Shown here in pieces: positions 61,501-64,000 of a DNA stretch of 64,000 nucleotides. The DNA comes from JAENVU01 sp038250905 (GTDB lineage Bacteria; Actinomycetota; Acidimicrobiia; IMCC26256; JAENVU01), in contig JBBSBV010000025.1 in assembly GCA_038250905.1 (NCBI GenBank), positions 1 through 64,000 on the forward strand. Direction: 5' to 3'. Below the pieces are notes generated by a model, which was not told the origin of the DNA, did not search any database, and was given only the letters and a program-made list of their open reading frames with translations. The position numbers and the translations under genes are program-made. Within the stretch, counting starts at the first letter, position 1. Each line of letters starts with the position of its first letter.

Positions 61501-63485
61501 GCGAACACCGCATGGTCCTCCCGGGCGAGCGCATCGTGCCGGCGGTGCCGACGACCAGTGACCGGGGTTCGCCGTGGGTCGCGGTCGCGATGGTGGTCCT
61601 GGCCTGCCTCCCGATCGTCGTGGCGACGATCCGTGCGATCACGCACCACTGGGTCCCCCTCGGCGACGACGGCCTGCTCGCGTTGCGCGTCCAGGACGTG
61701 TTCTCGCGTCACGTACCACTCCTGGGCTCGGCGTCGTCGGCGTCGTTCGCCGCGCCGAAGCCGCTCAACAACGCGGGTGCGCTGTATCCCGATCTCCTGA
61801 GTGTGCCGGTGTGGATCCTCGGTTCGGCAGTCGGTACCGCCATCGGGGTCGCGCTCGTCAACATCGGCTCGGTCGCGGTGATCGGCACGGTCGCGTGGCG
61901 ACGGGCCGGCCTGGTCGGGGTGGCGCTCGCAACGCTGGTGACCGGAATCCTGGCGTGGTCGATGGGCAGCGAGTTGCTCTACGACATCTGGCAGCCGCAC
62001 GCACTCCTGATCCCGTTCCTCGCGTTCCTCTTCACCATCTGGGCCGTCGTCGCCGCCGACTTCGCGATCCTGCCGGTGGCGGTGTTCGTGGGGAGCCTGC
62101 TGATGCAGACGCACCTCACCTACGGATATCTCACTCCGGCGCTGCTCGTGACGGCACTCGTCGGTGGCTGGTGGCACGGCCGGTCGGCGACCGAGCGGCC
62201 GCGTTTCGGCTTCTGGATCATGGTCGCGGTGATCGTCGGGTTGGTGGCTTGGACCCAGCCCTTGATCGAGCAGGTGACCACCCACGACGGCAACATGTCC
62301 CGGCTCGTGCACGAGATCCAGGACCCACCGAAGCAGGTCGTGGGCAACGACGGCGCGTTGCGCCTCACGGCCACGGTGCTCACCCACCCACCGTTCTGGT
62401 TCCGTGACTCCTTCGGTGACACATTCCGGCCGCCCGGCACGCCCTACGGGTCGACCGCGACGACAATCGACGGTACCGGCGCGGTCGGGACCGGTGCGGC
62501 CGTCGTCGGCCTCGGGATCGTGGCCGCGGTGATCGCAGGTGCGTTCCTCATCGCCCGTCGGCGGCGGGATACGACGGTGGTCAGTCTCCTGGCGGTCGCG
62601 GCGGTGGCGTCGGTCGTGAGTTGGTACACCGCGTCGAAGGTGACCACCGACATCGTCGGGGTGGCACCGCACCAGTTCCGGTTCCTCTGGCCGCTCGCCG
62701 CGTTCCTCACCTTCGGAATCGCACTGGCGGCGGCACGGCTGTTCGCCTCCGCGCGTGCCCTCCGGGTGGTGACCGCGGTTGCGGCGGCAGGAGTGCTCGT
62801 CGTCACGATCGCCGATCTCCCCACCTACGCTGCGACGGCCGGTCCGCAGCTCGACGAGTCGGTGAACCACGTGCAGCGCGACCTCGACCGGCAGATGGGG
62901 GCCGCGGCCCGGTACGCGCCGCTCGACCTCGCCTGGGACGCGTTGCGCTTCGGCGAGCCGTACAGCGGCGCGCTCATGGCCGAGCTGCGTCGCCGGGACA
63001 TCGAGTTCGTCACTCGGGACAAGTACCTGGCCCGCCAGTTGGGTCCGACCCGGGCCTCGAACGGGCACGACGCCACCGACAAGATCTTCTACCGCACCGG
63101 CGACGTCGCCCTCTCCCCGAAGCTTGGCCCGTTCACGCGGATAGCGTTCCACGACGGACTCGACGCGGCCCAGCGCCGCGAGTTCGCACGACTACGCCGC
63201 GAACTCGGGGCGTACCTCGGCGAACACGGACTCCGACAGACCGCCACGTTGCGGAACGGGATCGCCGTCGGCATCTGGCGCGCGCTCAGCGGCCCGTTCG
63301 ACACTCCGGAGGCAATCAACGGCGCGTTCGACTCGCGTGCTCTCGCCGGGGCGTTCACTGCGGGCGCGCTCGACATCCCGGCTGCCTGGCGCGTCCGCTT
63401 CCGGGAGTACTCCCACCTGCAAGACCTCGCCGACCGTGAAACCGTCGGCGTCTACGTCGGACCCGTGAACACTCCGAGTCCCTGA
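61497..63485 (+). CDS. GT-C-type membrane protein (paralogue of upstream gene)
   Basis: A 662-residue polytopic membrane protein. The loop after helix 1 is VPLGDDGLLALRVQDVFSRHVPLLG with a DD pair, followed by KPLNNAGALYPDLLSVPVWILG. The helical part ends near residue 430, and a ~230-residue extracytoplasmic domain follows, with HVQRDLDRQMGAAARYAPLDL and IFYRTGDVALSPKLGPF. The GTG start overlaps the upstream TGA (GTGA), so the two paralogues are co-translated and may form a heteromeric pair. A later Met (residue 6) is an alternative. Same predicted class of reaction as the upstream gene; substrate unknown. Confidence 0.8.
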   Translation: MSEHRMVLPGERIVPAVPTTSDRGSPWVAVAMVVLACLPIVVATIRAITHHWVPLGDDGLLALRVQDVFSRHVPLLGSASSASFAAPKPLNNAGALYPDLLSVPVWILGSAVGTAIGVALVNIGSVAVIGTVAWRRAGLVGVALATLVTGILAWSMGSELLYDIWQPHALLIPFLAFLFTIWAVVAADFAILPVAVFVGSLLMQTHLTYGYLTPALLVTALVGGWWHGRSATERPRFGFWIMVAVIVGLVAWTQPLIEQVTTHDGNMSRLVHEIQDPPKQVVGNDGALRLTATVLTHPPFWFRDSFGDTFRPPGTPYGSTATTIDGTGAVGTGAAVVGLGIVAAVIAGAFLIARRRRDTTVVSLLAVAAVASVVSWYTASKVTTDIVGVAPHQFRFLWPLAAFLTFGIALAAARLFASARALRVVTAVAAAGVLVVTIADLPTYAATAGPQLDESVNHVQRDLDRQMGAAARYAPLDLAWDALRFGEPYSGALMAELRRRDIEFVTRDKYLARQLGPTRASNGHDATDKIFYRTGDVALSPKLGPFTRIAFHDGLDAAQRREFARLRRELGAYLGEHGLRQTATLRNGIAVGIWRALSGPFDTPEAINGAFDSRALAGAFTAGALDIPAAWRVRFREYSHLQDLADRETVGVYVGPVNTPSP

Positions 63486-63564
63486 CGGTCTTCGTCCCGC
63501 AGGGGAAGGTCAAGCGACGTATCGCCTGGGTGGCCTCCGGTTCCTGAATACGCGTGCCGATGAG

Positions 63565-64000
63565 TCAACGAGCCGCGCGCGGATGCCCGGGCGTAGGACC
63601 GTCGATGCGCCGGGTTGCGCCGTCGAAGTAGGTGAAGTGCTGCCTGTGTGTGAAGCGGCCGACGGCGTCGCCGAGCGGCTGGTGTACGAGTGTGGAGCCT
63701 GAAGGAAGGGAAACAACCGTGGAGAGACTGGTGTGTCTGACGAGGCAGTTCGCGTTGTCGGGATCGCTGCGCAATAGCACGAGGGCGTAAACCGCAACAC
63801 GGGTCGATGGACCGTCGACCTGTGACAGGACGGTGGGAGTTCCGACGGAGTTGCAGGTTGCACTTTCGTATCCGATCTGAGCTGTGCCCGAGCCCGGTGG
63901 CTGCGGTGTTGGTTGCTCAACCCAGGGGATGGAACGGAAGATGGTGGCGACGGAAGCCGTTGGGGTGACGGCTTGACCGCACACCGATCCGGCACCGGTG
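63565..64000 (-). CDS. Partial gene running off the right edge, unknown function
   Basis: An open frame of at least 145 codons enters from beyond the window and stops at 63565. Its C-terminal part reads VCGQAVTPTASVATIF, ...SATCNSVGTPTVLSQ, STRVAVYALVLLRSDPDNANCLVRHTSLSTV, with three or more cysteines and many Thr/Ser, suggesting an exported or cell-surface domain. The overlapping frame to 63510 is Ser/Pro-rich and looks like a shadow. Base composition here appears visibly less G+C-rich than in the rest of the window. No family recognised; the start is outside the window. Confidence 0.5.
   Translation of the reverse strand, partial: TGAGSVCGQAVTPTASVATIFRSIPWVEQPTPQPPGSGTAQIGYESATCNSVGTPTVLSQVDGPSTRVAVYALVLLRSDPDNANCLVRHTSLSTVVSLPSGSTLVHQPLGDAVGRFTHRQHFTYFDGATRRIDGPTPGHPRAAR

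Noticed and set aside
43280..63485. Secondary-metabolite (polyketide or peptide) gene cluster
   Set aside because: The large genes are GT-C membrane transferases; no carrier-protein, ketosynthase or adenylation modules are present.

Overview
The window is about 70% G+C with strong G/C third-codon bias. It is packed with acyl-CoA dehydrogenases, short-chain dehydrogenases, F420-type luciferase-like flavoenzymes, MaoC hydratases, DUF35/thiolase pairs, a P450 with a [3Fe-4S] ferredoxin, and AftD-like arabinofuranosyltransferase homologues. That combination points to a lipid-degrading actinobacterium, most likely class Acidimicrobiia (my inference from gene content; no rRNA or other phylogenetic marker is present apart from TypA). 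No tRNA, rRNA, CRISPR array, insertion sequence or prophage was seen. The first ~110 bases carry poly-G/poly-C runs and look like a contig edge. No stretch above 300 bases lacks a gene; the longest internal gaps are the divergent promoter at 59543-59670 and the typA leader at 37359-37471.

Positions 144-20876 hold mixed catabolic genes: a class II aldolase, two SDRs, an LLM flavoenzyme, a DUF2889 and a SnoaL-like gene, an alpha/beta hydrolase, a FAS1/MaoC-like hydratase, an acyl-CoA synthetase, a metallo-beta-lactamase-Rieske fusion coupled to a PHP gene, a thiolase, an inositol-monophosphatase/FGGY-kinase pair, a P450, an amidohydrolase, a ferredoxin, a patatin and a D-aminoacylase-like enzyme. 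Positions 20962-30753 form a coherent acyl-CoA block: a tandem-fused acyl-CoA dehydrogenase, MaoC, DUF35, CMD-like, DUF35, an SCP2/Ltp-type thiolase, and a divergent small/large acyl-CoA dehydrogenase pair. It resembles the mycobacterial steroid side-chain operon (ChsE/ChsH/Ltp2 logic). A GT-C glycosyltransferase interrupts it.

Positions 30750-43224 carry housekeeping and accessory genes: an epimerase, an aminotransferase, an MmyB-type regulator, an acyltransferase-3, a second D-aminoacylase, DUF998, typA, a GNAT, an MDR dehydrogenase, a VOC protein and an LLM flavoenzyme. Positions 43280-63485 are a cell-envelope glycan locus: six large GT-C-type membrane proteins including two tail-to-tail AftD paralogues, a UGM-like flavoprotein, and a polyprenyl-phosphate mannosyl transferase that could supply the lipid-linked sugar donor. 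A partial gene runs off the right edge.

Two regulatory patterns span the window. First, a dispersed palindrome, TGAC-N6-GTCAG(G), occurs in at least seven intergenic promoter positions (plus one shorter variant), nearly all in front of acyl-CoA or oxidoreductase genes and none in the envelope locus. This suggests an undescribed local lipid-catabolism regulon. Second, many genes have a TANNNT-like -10 box only 6-8 bases before the start codon, the signature of leaderless transcription; this was also used to choose several starts.
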